Positions 8,499 through 17,600 of a stretch of 64,000 nucleotides of DNA are shown piece after piece. A program made the translations under genes and the position numbers. The stretch is from Bermanella sp040371755 (lineage in GTDB: Bacteria; Pseudomonadota; Gammaproteobacteria; Pseudomonadales; Oceanobacteraceae), in contig NZ_BAABWE010000001.1 in assembly GCF_040371755.1 (NCBI RefSeq), forward strand, positions 434,001 to 498,000, read 5' to 3'. The notes below the pieces were generated by a model. The model was given only the letters and a program-made list of their open reading frames with translations, was not told the origin of the DNA and made no database searches. Each line of letters opens with the position of its first letter. Within the stretch, counting starts at the first letter, position 1.

Positions 8499-8802
8499 GC
8501 GACATTTCTTGTAATAGCTCACGCTGTCATCACTCATAGGCACAGACCGGTGAGTTTGCTGATCTAAGATACAAAAAATTGCTATTGCATCAGCTTTTAT
8601 TAGATCTACAAGGTAAGGTTAATTTTTGTTCACCCCAGCACATAGTACTCCTTTGGTGAACAGCTGGATTTACTTGGTTTAATGAAAGGTATTTTGATTA
8701 TTTTAAATATGACTGTCTTTGAGTTGGGTGACAATCAACGCTCATTAAATTAACTATGGAGAAACATTATTTAAAGCATTTCTAACAGACAACTAATTAA
8801 TA
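8499..8802. other. Noncoding interval between miaE and the 72-residue orphan
   Basis: No ORF with a plausible start is present on either strand. The only clear structure is an inverted repeat with arms TGTTCACC (8627-8634) and GGTGAACA (8655-8662), separated by 20 nt. It could be a hairpin or a regulator site. The rest is AT-rich with no feature I can name. Confidence 0.4.
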
Positions 8803-9021
8803 CTACTCACCTAAAGTCACCATCTGCTTTATCTTCACAGCCTTTTCAAAATGGTCTAGCTTATGTGTCTGTATCCACCAAGTAGCAACTTCCATCAGTC
8901 GCTCTGGATCACTATTTTTATTCTCAAAAAAAGCATAAAACGAAAGCCCTACATTTTCGCCTTTTTGATTAACCTTTTGCTCACATACTTTAACTATTTT
9001 ATCCCTCAAACTTACTCTCAT
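8803..9021 (-). CDS. Small protein of unknown function (72 aa)
   Basis: A 72-residue ORF beginning MRVSLRDKIVKVCEQKV. It has a mixed charged/aromatic composition (GENVGLSFYAFFENK, ATWWIQTHKLDHFEKAVKI) that looks like a folded small helical protein, not a random frame. It has no signal peptide and no membrane segment. I do not recognise the family with confidence; it resembles short conserved proteins of unknown function in marine gammaproteobacteria. Upstream GAAGAG gives a modest ribosome-binding site. The amt terminator separates it from amt, so it must be expressed from its own promoter. Confidence 0.6.
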   Translation of the reverse strand: MRVSLRDKIVKVCEQKVNQKGENVGLSFYAFFENKNSDPERLMEVATWWIQTHKLDHFEKAVKIKQMVTLGE

Positions 9022-9065
9022 ATACTCTTCTTAATTTCATATAAATTAAACAAATACTACCCATA

Positions 9066-9100
9066 AAAAAACACCAAGGGCGTTGGCCATTGGTGTTTTT
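9066..9100 (-). terminator. Bidirectional intrinsic terminator after amt
   Basis: Arms AAAAACACCAA (9066-9076) and TTGGTGTTTTT (9090-9100) form an 11-bp stem with a 13-nt loop. A/T runs on both sides make it work in either direction. It lies 20 bp beyond the amt stop codon. Confidence 0.85.
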
Positions 9101-9120
9101 AGGCTAAAACGAATTAAAAA

Positions 9121-10332
9121 TTAGTCTTCAGAGGTTGATGCTATTTTATGGATAGATAAATCAGCACCATTGTACTCTTCTTCTTGGCTTAAACGTAAAC
9201 CAGCCAATGCACCAACCAAACCATAAACAAGGAAACCACCAATTAAGGCAACTGCCACACCTGTCAATGATCCAACCAACTGAGACATAAAGGTAACACC
9301 ACCCATACCACCAAAGGCTTCTAAACCAAAAATACCAGCGGCTACAGCTCCCCAAAAACCACATAAACCGTGCAACGGCCACACACCTAACACATCATCA
9401 ATACGCGGGAATTTATTTTGGAATAACGTAAACGTATAAACAAACAGTGCACCTGCTACACCACCTACTACTAACGCCCCCATTGGGTGGAACAAGTCAG
9501 AACCCGCACATACAGCCACAAGCCCAGCTAACGGCCCGTTATGAATGAAACCTGGATCATTTTTACCCATTAACATGGCAACTAATGTACCGCCAACCAT
9601 TGCCATAAGAGAGTTAACAGCAACAAGACCACTAATACCGTCTAGAGTTTGTGCCGACATAACGTTAAAGCCAAACCAACCTACAGTTAAAATCCATGCA
9701 CCTAACGCTAAAAATGGAATACTTGATGGCGCAAATGCAACTGGACGACCTTCACGATAACGACCATTGCGCGCACCCAGCAATAAAATAGCCGCTAATG
9801 CTATCCAGCCACCCATACCATGCACAACGATGGAACCAGCAAAGTCATGGAATTGAGCACCAAAGGTGGCTTCTAACCAGTCTTGATAGCCGTAGTTACC
9901 ATTCCAGATCATACCTTCGAAAAATGGATAAACTAAGCCCACAATTAATGCAGAACCAATTAAAAACGGGTAGAACTTAGCACGCTCTGCAATACCACCA
10001 GACACAATAGCCGGAATCGCCGCTGCAAAGGTTAATAAGAAAAAGAATTTAACTAATTCATAGCCATTGTTTTGGGCAAGATCTGTTGCACTGGCAAAAA
10101 AGTCAGCGCCGTAGGCTATGCTGTAACCCACAAAAAAGTAGGCAATGGTTGATACGGCAAAATCAGTAATGATTTTAACCAGTGCGTTGACTTGGTTTTT
10201 ATGACGAACAGTACCGACTTCTAGAAAAGCAAAGCCTGCGTGCATAAAGAACACCATGATGGCGCCCAGAAGGATAAAGAAAGTATTTGAGCTGCTGATT
10301 AGGGTTTCTACAGCACTGTTGATGTTTTCCAC
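9121..10332 (-). CDS. amt: Ammonium transporter Amt
   Basis: A 403-residue channel with about 11 membrane helices that conducts ammonium/ammonia across the inner membrane. Family markers include FFMHAGFAFLEVGTVR near the N-terminus, the pore His motifs VHGMGGW and WPLHGLCGFWG, and FNVMSAQTLDG in the middle. The start is GTG 10332, supported by AGGGGA 6-7 nt upstream; the nearby ATG at 10337 is out of frame. No glnK/glnB PII gene is adjacent, which is unusual because amt is commonly paired with glnK. A strong sigma-54 promoter signature at 10453-10469 indicates nitrogen-limitation control. Confidence 0.95.
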   Translation of the reverse strand: MENINSAVETLISSSNTFFILLGAIMVFFMHAGFAFLEVGTVRHKNQVNALVKIITDFAVSTIAYFFVGYSIAYGADFFASATDLAQNNGYELVKFFFLLTFAAAIPAIVSGGIAERAKFYPFLIGSALIVGLVYPFFEGMIWNGNYGYQDWLEATFGAQFHDFAGSIVVHGMGGWIALAAILLLGARNGRYREGRPVAFAPSSIPFLALGAWILTVGWFGFNVMSAQTLDGISGLVAVNSLMAMVGGTLVAMLMGKNDPGFIHNGPLAGLVAVCAGSDLFHPMGALVVGGVAGALFVYTFTLFQNKFPRIDDVLGVWPLHGLCGFWGAVAAGIFGLEAFGGMGGVTFMSQLVGSLTGVAVALIGGFLVYGLVGALAGLRLSQEEEYNGADLSIHKIASTSED

Positions 10333-10452
10333 AACATTCCCCTTTTTTTATTGTCTCGTTAAGCAAGGGCCATTGCTAAGAGATCGAGTCTTATAGTTAA
10401 TAGTAATTAAAGCAGATTTGCTTATCTCACTGTTTTATATCGACCCAATAAG

Positions 10453-10469
10453 ATGCATTTTACGTGCCA
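10453..10469 (-). promoter_or_regulatory. Sigma-54 (RpoN) -24/-12 promoter of amt
   Basis: The minus strand reads TGGCACGTAAAATGCAT here. That fits the RpoN consensus TGGCACG-N4-TTGC(A/T), with the invariant GG and GC exactly ten bases apart. The expected transcription start is near 10443, leaving a ~110-nt leader before the amt GTG. A TGCAC/TGC NtrC-like half-site pair lies immediately upstream (10472-10488) but is too close to the -24 to be a convincing enhancer. Confidence 0.75.
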
Positions 10470-10553
10470 CTAGCATTAAAAGAGTGCAATAAATTTCAGT
10501 AAAAGAATAAGCACTGAGTAAAAACATTGATTTTACTCAGTAAATACAAGGGG

Positions 10554-12770
10554 TTATGACTTATTTTCAATCAAAAAACATTGATGTATTTTTTGGTTAC
10601 GAGCGAAATCTTGCGGGATACTCCCCTCACTTACATCACTAATTTTGAACTCTTCTAGTGCATCATGCTCCATTTTGAAGCGCCTAAGATTATTTGAGAA
10701 AACAAGCGTCCCCCCTGGACGTAATAACCCCATAGCGTGCTCAATTAAACTCACATGATCTCGCTGTACATCAAAAATATCCATCATACGCTTTGAATTA
10801 GAGAAACTGGGAGGGTCCATAAAAATCAAGTCATAACGGTCTTTTTCATGCTGAGCTTGTTCAAGCCATTTAGTGCAGTCCGCCTGTATAAATTGATGAT
10901 CTGTATCCGCCAGCCCATTTAATGCTAGGTTTTTACGCCCCCAATTTAAATAGGTTTGCGACATATCTACACTGGTGGTTGAACGGGCTCCGCCCACTGC
11001 GGCATGCACGCTTGCCGTGCAGGTATAACTAAACAAATTTAGGAAATCCTTGTTTTTGGCCCACTGCGCAATATCCATACGAATAGGTCTATGGTCCAAG
11101 AACAATCCACTATCTAAATAATCGGTTAAATTCACATAAAAACGACAATTACCTTCCTGCACCTCAAAAAACTGCTCTTGTTTGTCTTGTTTTTCGTACT
11201 GCCGCTTGCCTTTTTGCACCTTGCGCTGTTTTAGTACCACTTGCTCCCTATCTATATTTAAAGCAACAGGTACCGCATCTAAAATATCGCGTAATCTGTT
11301 TTCGGCTTTCTCTGGATCTACGGATTTAGGCGGTGCATATTCTTGAATGTGAACCCACTTATCGTAAACATCAATGGCAACTGAGTACTCAGGCATATCA
11401 GCATCGTATAAGCGGTAACAATTTGTATTTTGCTTTTTTACCCATGAACGAATTTTTTTAAGGTTTTTCTTTAAGCGGTTACACACCATTTGTGCGCCTT
11501 CGCCCAAAACCACCGGCTCATTCGTTTTACCTGTTTCAAGTTGCACTTGAGCCTGAGCCTGTGCTTTTTCACTAGACCCTTCAGAGATAGTGTATAAAAA
11601 AAGTTTTGAGGCAATAGCGCCATTATAAAACTGATACTGTTTATGGGCGCGCATCTTAAATTGATACGCTTGCCCTGGATTACCGGTGAACACACCTAAT
11701 GTCCAATTTGCAAAGTTTTGCTTAACCAGCCGACCAAAAGCAGCATACAACGAGCCTATTGCCACCTCATCACTTAAACGCTCACCATAAGGTGGATTGG
11801 ATAAAATTAGGCCAGATTCAGGCAGCCCTTTTTCTTTAGTTAATTCATTCAATGTTTGATTTTTAAAATGAATGAAATGCATTACACCTGCACGTCGCGC
11901 ATTATCTTTGGCTTTGTTTAATACTTTTTCATCCATGTCATAGCCGATCAGTGTTAACTCCACTTCTGACTCTTGTGCCGCTTGTTTTCGATTTTCAGCA
12001 TCTTGCTTAATTTCACGCCATTCTGGCGATTGAAACGTTTTCCATTTTTCAAACGCAAATTGATTTCTCAATAAACCAGGGGCTATATCAGCAGCCATTA
12101 AAGCCGCCTCTATGAGCAATGTTCCTGAACCGCACATAGGGTCCAGTAATGCACCGTCTTCTTGCTTCATTAATTTCGGCCAGCCTGCACGCGTCAAAAG
12201 CGCAGCAGCTAGATTTTCTTTCAACGGTGCAAGCCCTTGGCTTTGGCGATACCCCCGTTTATGTAAAGGCTCACCTGCCATATCCAATGAAACAGAAATA
12301 GCATCGCGGCTTAGACGCACATGAATACTGATATCAGGCTGATCGGAAATATCTGGCCGTGTACCAGTCTTATCGCGAAAGTAATCACATACGGCATCTT
12401 TTACTTTTAAAGCACCGAAATGGGTGTTGCGGATATCGTCATTGGTGCCAGAGAAATAAACTCGAAAGGTTTGGCGATCACTTAAATGCTCTAGCCAATT
12501 AATCTGAAGTAACTGCTGATACATATCGTCCGCATTTTCCACTGGGAAGTGCGCCAGCGGATACAACACGCGACTGGCCAAACGAGACCATAAACAAACC
12601 TTATAACCCATCACTTGATCTGCCTGACAACTGACAAACGCCACACCCAGTTTGACACCTTGCGCACCTAAATCAGTTAGTTCTTGTGCAAGTAATGACT
12701 CCAACCCTTTAGGGCAGGTTATCACCATGGGCTGTTCTTGAGGTTCTTGCATAGAGGCTTCTACTTTCAT
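10554..12770 (-). CDS. rlmL: Bifunctional 23S rRNA methyltransferase RlmKL (m7G2069 / m2G2445)
   Basis: A 738-residue fusion. The N-terminal half has a THUMP RNA-binding region (about residues 60-165) and an N2-guanine methyltransferase with LDPMCGSGTLLIEAA and SNPPYGERL, which makes m2G2445. The C-terminal half has a second Rossmann methyltransferase with LFLDHRPIRMDI, NLFSYTCTASVHAA and MDPPSFSNSKRM, which makes m7G2069. This matches E. coli RlmKL (YcbY) in order and length. The start is uncertain: no good ribosome-binding site precedes the first ATG, and ATGs at 12752 or 12728 would fit the family N-terminus (the latter places the protein at MVITCPKGLESLL). Confidence 0.93.
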   Translation of the reverse strand: MKVEASMQEPQEQPMVITCPKGLESLLAQELTDLGAQGVKLGVAFVSCQADQVMGYKVCLWSRLASRVLYPLAHFPVENADDMYQQLLQINWLEHLSDRQTFRVYFSGTNDDIRNTHFGALKVKDAVCDYFRDKTGTRPDISDQPDISIHVRLSRDAISVSLDMAGEPLHKRGYRQSQGLAPLKENLAAALLTRAGWPKLMKQEDGALLDPMCGSGTLLIEAALMAADIAPGLLRNQFAFEKWKTFQSPEWREIKQDAENRKQAAQESEVELTLIGYDMDEKVLNKAKDNARRAGVMHFIHFKNQTLNELTKEKGLPESGLILSNPPYGERLSDEVAIGSLYAAFGRLVKQNFANWTLGVFTGNPGQAYQFKMRAHKQYQFYNGAIASKLFLYTISEGSSEKAQAQAQVQLETGKTNEPVVLGEGAQMVCNRLKKNLKKIRSWVKKQNTNCYRLYDADMPEYSVAIDVYDKWVHIQEYAPPKSVDPEKAENRLRDILDAVPVALNIDREQVVLKQRKVQKGKRQYEKQDKQEQFFEVQEGNCRFYVNLTDYLDSGLFLDHRPIRMDIAQWAKNKDFLNLFSYTCTASVHAAVGGARSTTSVDMSQTYLNWGRKNLALNGLADTDHQFIQADCTKWLEQAQHEKDRYDLIFMDPPSFSNSKRMMDIFDVQRDHVSLIEHAMGLLRPGGTLVFSNNLRRFKMEHDALEEFKISDVSEGSIPQDFARNQKIHQCFLIENKS

Positions 12771-12841
12771 TTAAAATTAACTTTATTTAGGTATCTTTGT
12801 ATGAAATTCACACAAAATAGAAATTTAAAATTGTTGGGAGA

Positions 12842-12994
12842 TCAATTACTTAGGTTTTTAATAACTTTTAAAGCTAAAAAAACAATGATTAAGACCAAAT
12901 AAATCATTAACACGAAACTGTAATAACCCCATACTGAATTTGTCCGGTGCTTTTCTAACCTGACAAATTTCCACTGATCTTCAAACAGAGGCAA
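12842..12994 (-). CDS. Possible 50-aa single-helix membrane protein next to rmf
   Basis: A TTG-started frame would encode about 50 residues: a charged N-terminal part (LFEDQWKFVRLEKHRT), a strong hydrophobic helix (FVLMIYLVLIIVFLAL) and a basic tail (KVIKNLSN). The composition looks protein-like and follows the positive-inside pattern expected of a small membrane protein. Against it: there is no ATG, no ribosome-binding site, and the start region overlaps the rmf leader in antisense. I do not recognise the family. Confidence 0.3.
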   Translation of the reverse strand: MPLFEDQWKFVRLEKHRTNSVWGYYSFVLMIYLVLIIVFLALKVIKNLSN

Positions 12995-13000
12995 CGACGT

Positions 13001-13195
13001 ATGAGAAGACAGAAGCGTGATATGGATCGCCGAGCTTACCAAAAAGGTTACTTGGCGGGTGTTCAAGGTCGATCTAAAGATCTATGCCCAGAAGGAACAG
13101 CCCACTTCAATTGGATGACGGGATGGCGCGAGGGTCGAGCAGACCATTGGGATGGTTACTCAGGTGTAGCTGGCGTTCATCGTCTTCCCATTTAA
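13001..13195 (+). CDS. rmf: Ribosome modulation factor Rmf
   Basis: A 64-residue basic protein beginning MRRQKRDMDRRAYQKGYLAG, closely matching E. coli RMF (MKRQKRD...). The conserved GRSKDLCP and GWREGRADHWDG segments are present. Rmf binds near the 16S rRNA anti-Shine-Dalgarno region and converts 70S ribosomes into inactive 100S dimers in stationary phase or starvation. AGAGG lies nine bases before the ATG. It sits alone on the plus strand between two minus-strand genes and is followed by a strong GC-rich terminator. Confidence 0.93.
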   Translation: MRRQKRDMDRRAYQKGYLAGVQGRSKDLCPEGTAHFNWMTGWREGRADHWDGYSGVAGVHRLPI

Positions 13196-13231
13196 CATCA
13201 CACTTTAAACTTTACCGAATATCAAAACCAA

Positions 13232-13262
13232 AGGGCCCCACCCGGGCCCTATCAAGTTTTTT
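13232..13262 (+). terminator. GC-rich intrinsic terminator after rmf
   Basis: Arms AGGGCCC (13232-13238) and GGGCCCT (13244-13250) form a 7-bp stem with a 5-nt loop, followed by a run of six T at 13257-13262. On the minus strand the tail is TTTGGTTTT, so it may also end pyrD transcription. Confidence 0.8.
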
Positions 13263-14285
13263 CTAGTTTTTCACCGCTGCAATCGCATCATTTGCTTGTG
13301 AAATCAATTTTGGTCCTTCATAAATAAAGCCAGAATAAACCTGAACCAGCTCCGCGCCGGCTTTAATTTTATCTGCAGCCGACTCACCATCCACAATACC
13401 ACCTACTCCAATAATCGGCATGCTACCGTTTAACGCTTGAGCTAGCCACTTAAGAACCTGTAACGACCCATCCTGAACAGGTAATCCACTCAAACCACCA
13501 GCCTCGGCCGCAAACTTATGCCCTGCTACAGCATCACGCTCTAATGTAGTATTGGTAGCAATCACACCGTCCATTTGTGTCTCTATTAAAGTTTTAGCCA
13601 CCATTTGAGTTTCTTCCTCGTTCATATCCGGAGCGATTTTCACCAAAATGGGGGTGTATTGGCCGTGTTGCTTTTCAAGTTTCAATTGAGCCTGTTTAAG
13701 CTCGCTTAACAATGAGGTTAATGACTCCCCAAACTGCAACGTGCGAAGCCCAGGGGTATTTGGGCTTGAGATATTCACAGTTATGTAGTCTGCATATTCA
13801 TATACTTTTTCTAGGCAAATTAAATAGTCTTGGTTGGCGTCTTCGACTGAGGTATCAAAGTTCTTACCAATGTTGATGCCTAAAACCCCTGTATAGTTAG
13901 ACTTTTTAACCTGCTCAACTAGATGATCAACCCCTTTATTATTAAACCCCATGCGATTAATAATGGCTTGATGCTCAGGCAAGCGGAACAAGCGAGGCTT
14001 AGGATTACCTGCTTGTGGGCGAGGAGTAATCGTGCCAATTTCAATAAAACCAAACCCTAGACTGCCCAGTGCATCAATATAGTCGCCGTTTTTATCTAGA
14101 CCTGCCGCTAACCCAACTGGGTTTTTAAAGGTAAGGCCTAACACTTCAACAGGCTGATCCGCTACTTTAGGTGCAAAGAAGCTCAGTAGCCCTAGGCGCT
14201 TTGCCGCCCCCAGCATATCAAGAGTCAGTTCGTGGGAGGTTTCAGCATTGATTTTGAACAACAGTTTACGCAGCAATGTATACAC
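13263..14285 (-). CDS. pyrD: Class 2 (quinone-linked) dihydroorotate dehydrogenase
   Basis: A 340-residue FMN enzyme that oxidises dihydroorotate to orotate in pyrimidine synthesis and passes electrons to the quinone pool at the inner membrane. Class 2 features are the N-terminal membrane-contact helices (MYTLLRKLLFKINAETSHELTL region), NPVGLAAGLDKNG, the catalytic-Ser loop NISSPNTPGLR, and the FMN-phosphate loop IIGVGGI. The start is GTG at 14285; GAGG about eight bases upstream supports it. A TATAAT for this gene lies in the 40 bp upstream. rmf and pyrD being neighbours is common in gammaproteobacteria. Confidence 0.95.
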   Translation of the reverse strand: MYTLLRKLLFKINAETSHELTLDMLGAAKRLGLLSFFAPKVADQPVEVLGLTFKNPVGLAAGLDKNGDYIDALGSLGFGFIEIGTITPRPQAGNPKPRLFRLPEHQAIINRMGFNNKGVDHLVEQVKKSNYTGVLGINIGKNFDTSVEDANQDYLICLEKVYEYADYITVNISSPNTPGLRTLQFGESLTSLLSELKQAQLKLEKQHGQYTPILVKIAPDMNEEETQMVAKTLIETQMDGVIATNTTLERDAVAGHKFAAEAGGLSGLPVQDGSLQVLKWLAQALNGSMPIIGVGGIVDGESAADKIKAGAELVQVYSGFIYEGPKLISQANDAIAAVKN

Positions 14286-14313
14286 GGACAGGCCCTCAAT
14301 GAAATATGGGCGC

Positions 14314-14319
14314 CATTAT
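14314..14319 (-). promoter_or_regulatory. Probable pyrD -10 element
   Basis: The minus strand carries a perfect TATAAT followed by GGCGCC, about 30 bp upstream of the pyrD GTG. The -35 region is weak. Confidence 0.45.
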
Positions 14320-14361
14320 ATAGAAAGCCTAATGAGTTTGCTTATGAATCGGCAAAAATCC

Positions 14362-14592
14362 TTAGGCAATTCGTGTTACACGCTCAAATTGCCCACTCAT
14401 ACCGTACTCAATGCGAAATCGGCCATGAATCCCATCATGGCCAATAAATTGCCATAGAATTTTAATAGGGAAACGCATGCTGCGGCCATCTAAACTGTGC
14501 GCGAACACCGTACCAACCCCTTCATAGGCGCACTGTAGCTCGTCTGATGATATGTGTATATCAACATCAATTGTATTCACACCGGTTTCCAT
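14362..14592 (-). CDS. DUF2835 family protein
   Basis: A 76-residue protein with the DUF2835 pattern: an acidic N-terminal strand, YEGVGTVFAHSLDGRSMRFP, LWQFIGHDGIHGRFRIEYG, and a variable end. The family is small, PilZ-like in size, and of unknown function; it is widespread in Pseudomonas and marine gammaproteobacteria, commonly beside the large glutamate dehydrogenase or pyrD as here. It has no export signal. It lies 50 bp downstream of the glutamate dehydrogenase gene on the same strand, with a hairpin between them. Confidence 0.85.
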   Translation of the reverse strand: METGVNTIDVDIHISSDELQCAYEGVGTVFAHSLDGRSMRFPIKILWQFIGHDGIHGRFRIEYGMSGQFERVTRIA

Positions 14593-14611
14593 TATTTTTC
14601 TCAGTGTAAAC

Positions 14612-14633
14612 CCAAGGGCCTATTGGCCCTTGG
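14612..14633 (-). terminator. Hairpin between the glutamate dehydrogenase and DUF2835 genes
   Basis: Arms CCAAGGGCC (14612-14620) and GGCCCTTGG (14625-14633) form a perfect 9-bp stem with a TATT loop. The following minus-strand tail (GTTTAC) is a poor U-tract, so this may be a weak terminator or an RNA-processing/stability hairpin. Confidence 0.5.
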
Positions 14634-14641
14634 CAGTAAAA

Positions 14642-17600
14642 TTAATCACATTCAGTGGCTAATCGACTGGCTTGAGCCAAATCTAACAACTCCCTTAAGG
14701 CAACTGAAAAGACAGCAAAATCATTGATGTCACTTTCCTGTAACTCTTCAACTGTTTTGCGCCAGCGACCAATCATTGGCTCACTTTTTATCAGCCAAGC
14801 ATTCATACGAGCCTCTATATCGCCATCGGGTAGGGTTTTGATAATGCTGGCCGTTAATGTTCGTTGCTGCCAATCAAGGTCATCACGATAGGTTTCACGA
14901 GCCAAAGCCTGCCAATGACTTTGCACAGAAACTTTATTCAACTGCTCTAAGAACCATTCCAAATCCAAGTTACAGCCCACCTGATAATAAGTGGCCGCCA
15001 CGTCCTCTGGGCTTCGGTCGGTTTGCTCGGCCCCCTCAATGATACTTAAAGCGGAGAACATATTATTAGCACCCGCCACGGTGGCAGCTAATTCTTCTGG
15101 TACTTGCGCATTAATTAACTCTTGATAATGATCTTGCCATACTTTTTGCCCTTCACCTGCCAATAACTCTGACAACTTAGAGTTAATACTGGCGGCACGA
15201 TCCCTAAAGCGCTCAACCTCTTCAGCTATATTCAGTTCACGGCGACGATTACGTAAAAACCATCGTGAAGCTCTGCGTACCAAGCGCATTAATGAAGCCA
15301 TCATGCTTTCTTGAATGTCTGAAGATATTTTATAATCCAGCGCTTCAATTTGCTCCCACAATTCGCTTAAACGAAACACATCTCGTGCAGCGACGTACGC
15401 TTTCACTATGGCATTAATATCGCTACCTGTGCTGTCTCGCATGCGGTTCACATAGGTAATTCCCATACGATTAACCATTTCATTAGCAAGCTGGGTCGCC
15501 ACAATTTCACTACGTAACTGATGGTCATATAACGCCTCAGGGAAACGTTCTAATAATGTATTTGGAAAGGCGCTTTCTACGGACCTTGCAAGATACGTAT
15601 CCTGAGAAATCTCAGGGGTATTAAGCAACTCTTTTAAATCGCCTTTTGTATAACTTATTAAAACTGAAAGCTCTGGACGTGTTAGGCCTTTTTTCTGGCT
15701 TTTGCGCTCTTCTAATTCTTCATCGTTTGGTAGAAACTCTAATTCACGATTCAGTTTTTTCTGTTTTTCCAAATCGTTCATCAAACGTTTGTATTCATCC
15801 ATTCGGGTTTTCGCTTCCCGATAAGCTAACGCGATGGCTTGAGTTTGTCGGTAGTTATTTAAAAGCACTAAAGTCGACACTTCATCTGTCATGCTTTCTA
15901 ATAATTCATTGCGCTGTTTTATGGTCAAATCACCAGCTTGAACCAAACCATTTAGTAATATCTTAATGTTAACTTCATGGTCCGAGCAGTCTACCCCTGC
16001 CGCGTTATCAATAAAATCGGTAAAGGATGCACCACTGCCACTTAATGCATATTCAATTCGCGCACGCTGAGTAATACCTAAGTTCCCCCCCTCGCCTATG
16101 ACTTTTGCATTTAGCTCTTTCCCATCGATACGCAAACTATCATTTGCTTTATCACCTGCATCATTATGTGATTCGCTTGAAGATTTAACATACGTGCCTA
16201 TACCACCATTCCAAATCAAATCCACAGGTGCTTTTAATAAACTATGAATCAAATCATTCGGTGACATCCGGTCAGCGGTTAAATTAAAACAAGCTTTCAT
16301 TTCTGGGGTGATATCTATGGATTTTGCCGAACGATTAAATACACCGCCCCCTTTAGAGATTAATGTGCTTTCATAATCGGTCCAAGCGCTTCTTGGTAAA
16401 TCAAACAAACGTTGACGTTCTTTGAAACTGGCTATAACGTCTTCTGGGTTCGGATCAATGAAAATATGCAGGTGATTAAAAGCCGCCACCAACTTAATGT
16501 ATTCACTGCGCAACATGCCGTTACCAAATACATCTCCAGCCATATCCCCAACACCAATAACAGAGATAGACTCTTTTTGAACATTAAGCCCCAACTCCCT
16601 GAAGTGCCGCTGCACGGATACCCAAGCCCCTTTGGCTGTGATACCCATTTTTTTATGGTCATAGCCTACTGAGCCACCACTAGCAAACGCATCGCCAAGC
16701 CAAAATCCTCGCTCTTGAGCAATACCATTTGAAATGTCGCTAAATGTGGCTGTACCTTTATCTGCCGCTACCACAAGGTATGGGTCATCTTGATCAAAAC
16801 GAATCACTTTTTCAGGAGGAATGACTTCTCCGTCCATTAAGTTATCCGTAATATCTAACAAACCGGAGATAAACGTTTTATAGCACTCTATTCCTTCTGC
16901 TAAAAACGCATCACGATCCCCTTCTGGTAATTGCTTAGCGATAAAACCGCCTTTTGCTCCAACAGGTACAATAACTGAGTTTTTAACTTGCTGAGCTTTC
17001 ACTAAACCCAACACTTCAGTGCGGAAATCTTCAACCCGATCCGACCAACGCAAACCACCACGAGCCACTTTGCCACCACGTAAATGCACCCCTTCAACAC
17101 GAGGGCTATACACAAAAATTTCAAACATGGGTTTAGGCAAGGGTATATCACTGATTTTTCTTGGGCTGAACTTAAACGAGAAATATTGTTTTAACTCGTC
17201 ATTCTCTTCATGCTGGAAGAAATTTGTCCTTAATGTGGCTTGAATTAATTCAATGTAACGGCGAAAAATACGATCTTCATTGATGCTTTCTACTTGATCA
17301 AGTAATTCAGCGAATTGTTCATCTAATTTTTCTAAATGTTTTTTCCTAACATCTACCGTGTTTTTCACTAAATTAAAACGCGTAACAAAATAGCGCACAA
17401 TAAACGAAGCTAAATCAGGGTACTTACACAATGTATCGGCAATAAATGACTCTGAAAAACCAAAACGAATTTGCTTCATATAACGAGCGTAAGCACGTAA
17501 CAATGCCACTTCTCGCCAACCTAGTTTGGCACCTAACAATAAGCGATTAAAACTGTCATTCTCGGCTTTTCCAAACCATACCGCTCTGAAGGCTTCTTGA

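Noticed and set aside
15646..15966. 106-codon plus-strand ORF inside the glutamate dehydrogenase gene
   Set aside because: Antisense frame with no family resemblance or ribosome-binding site.
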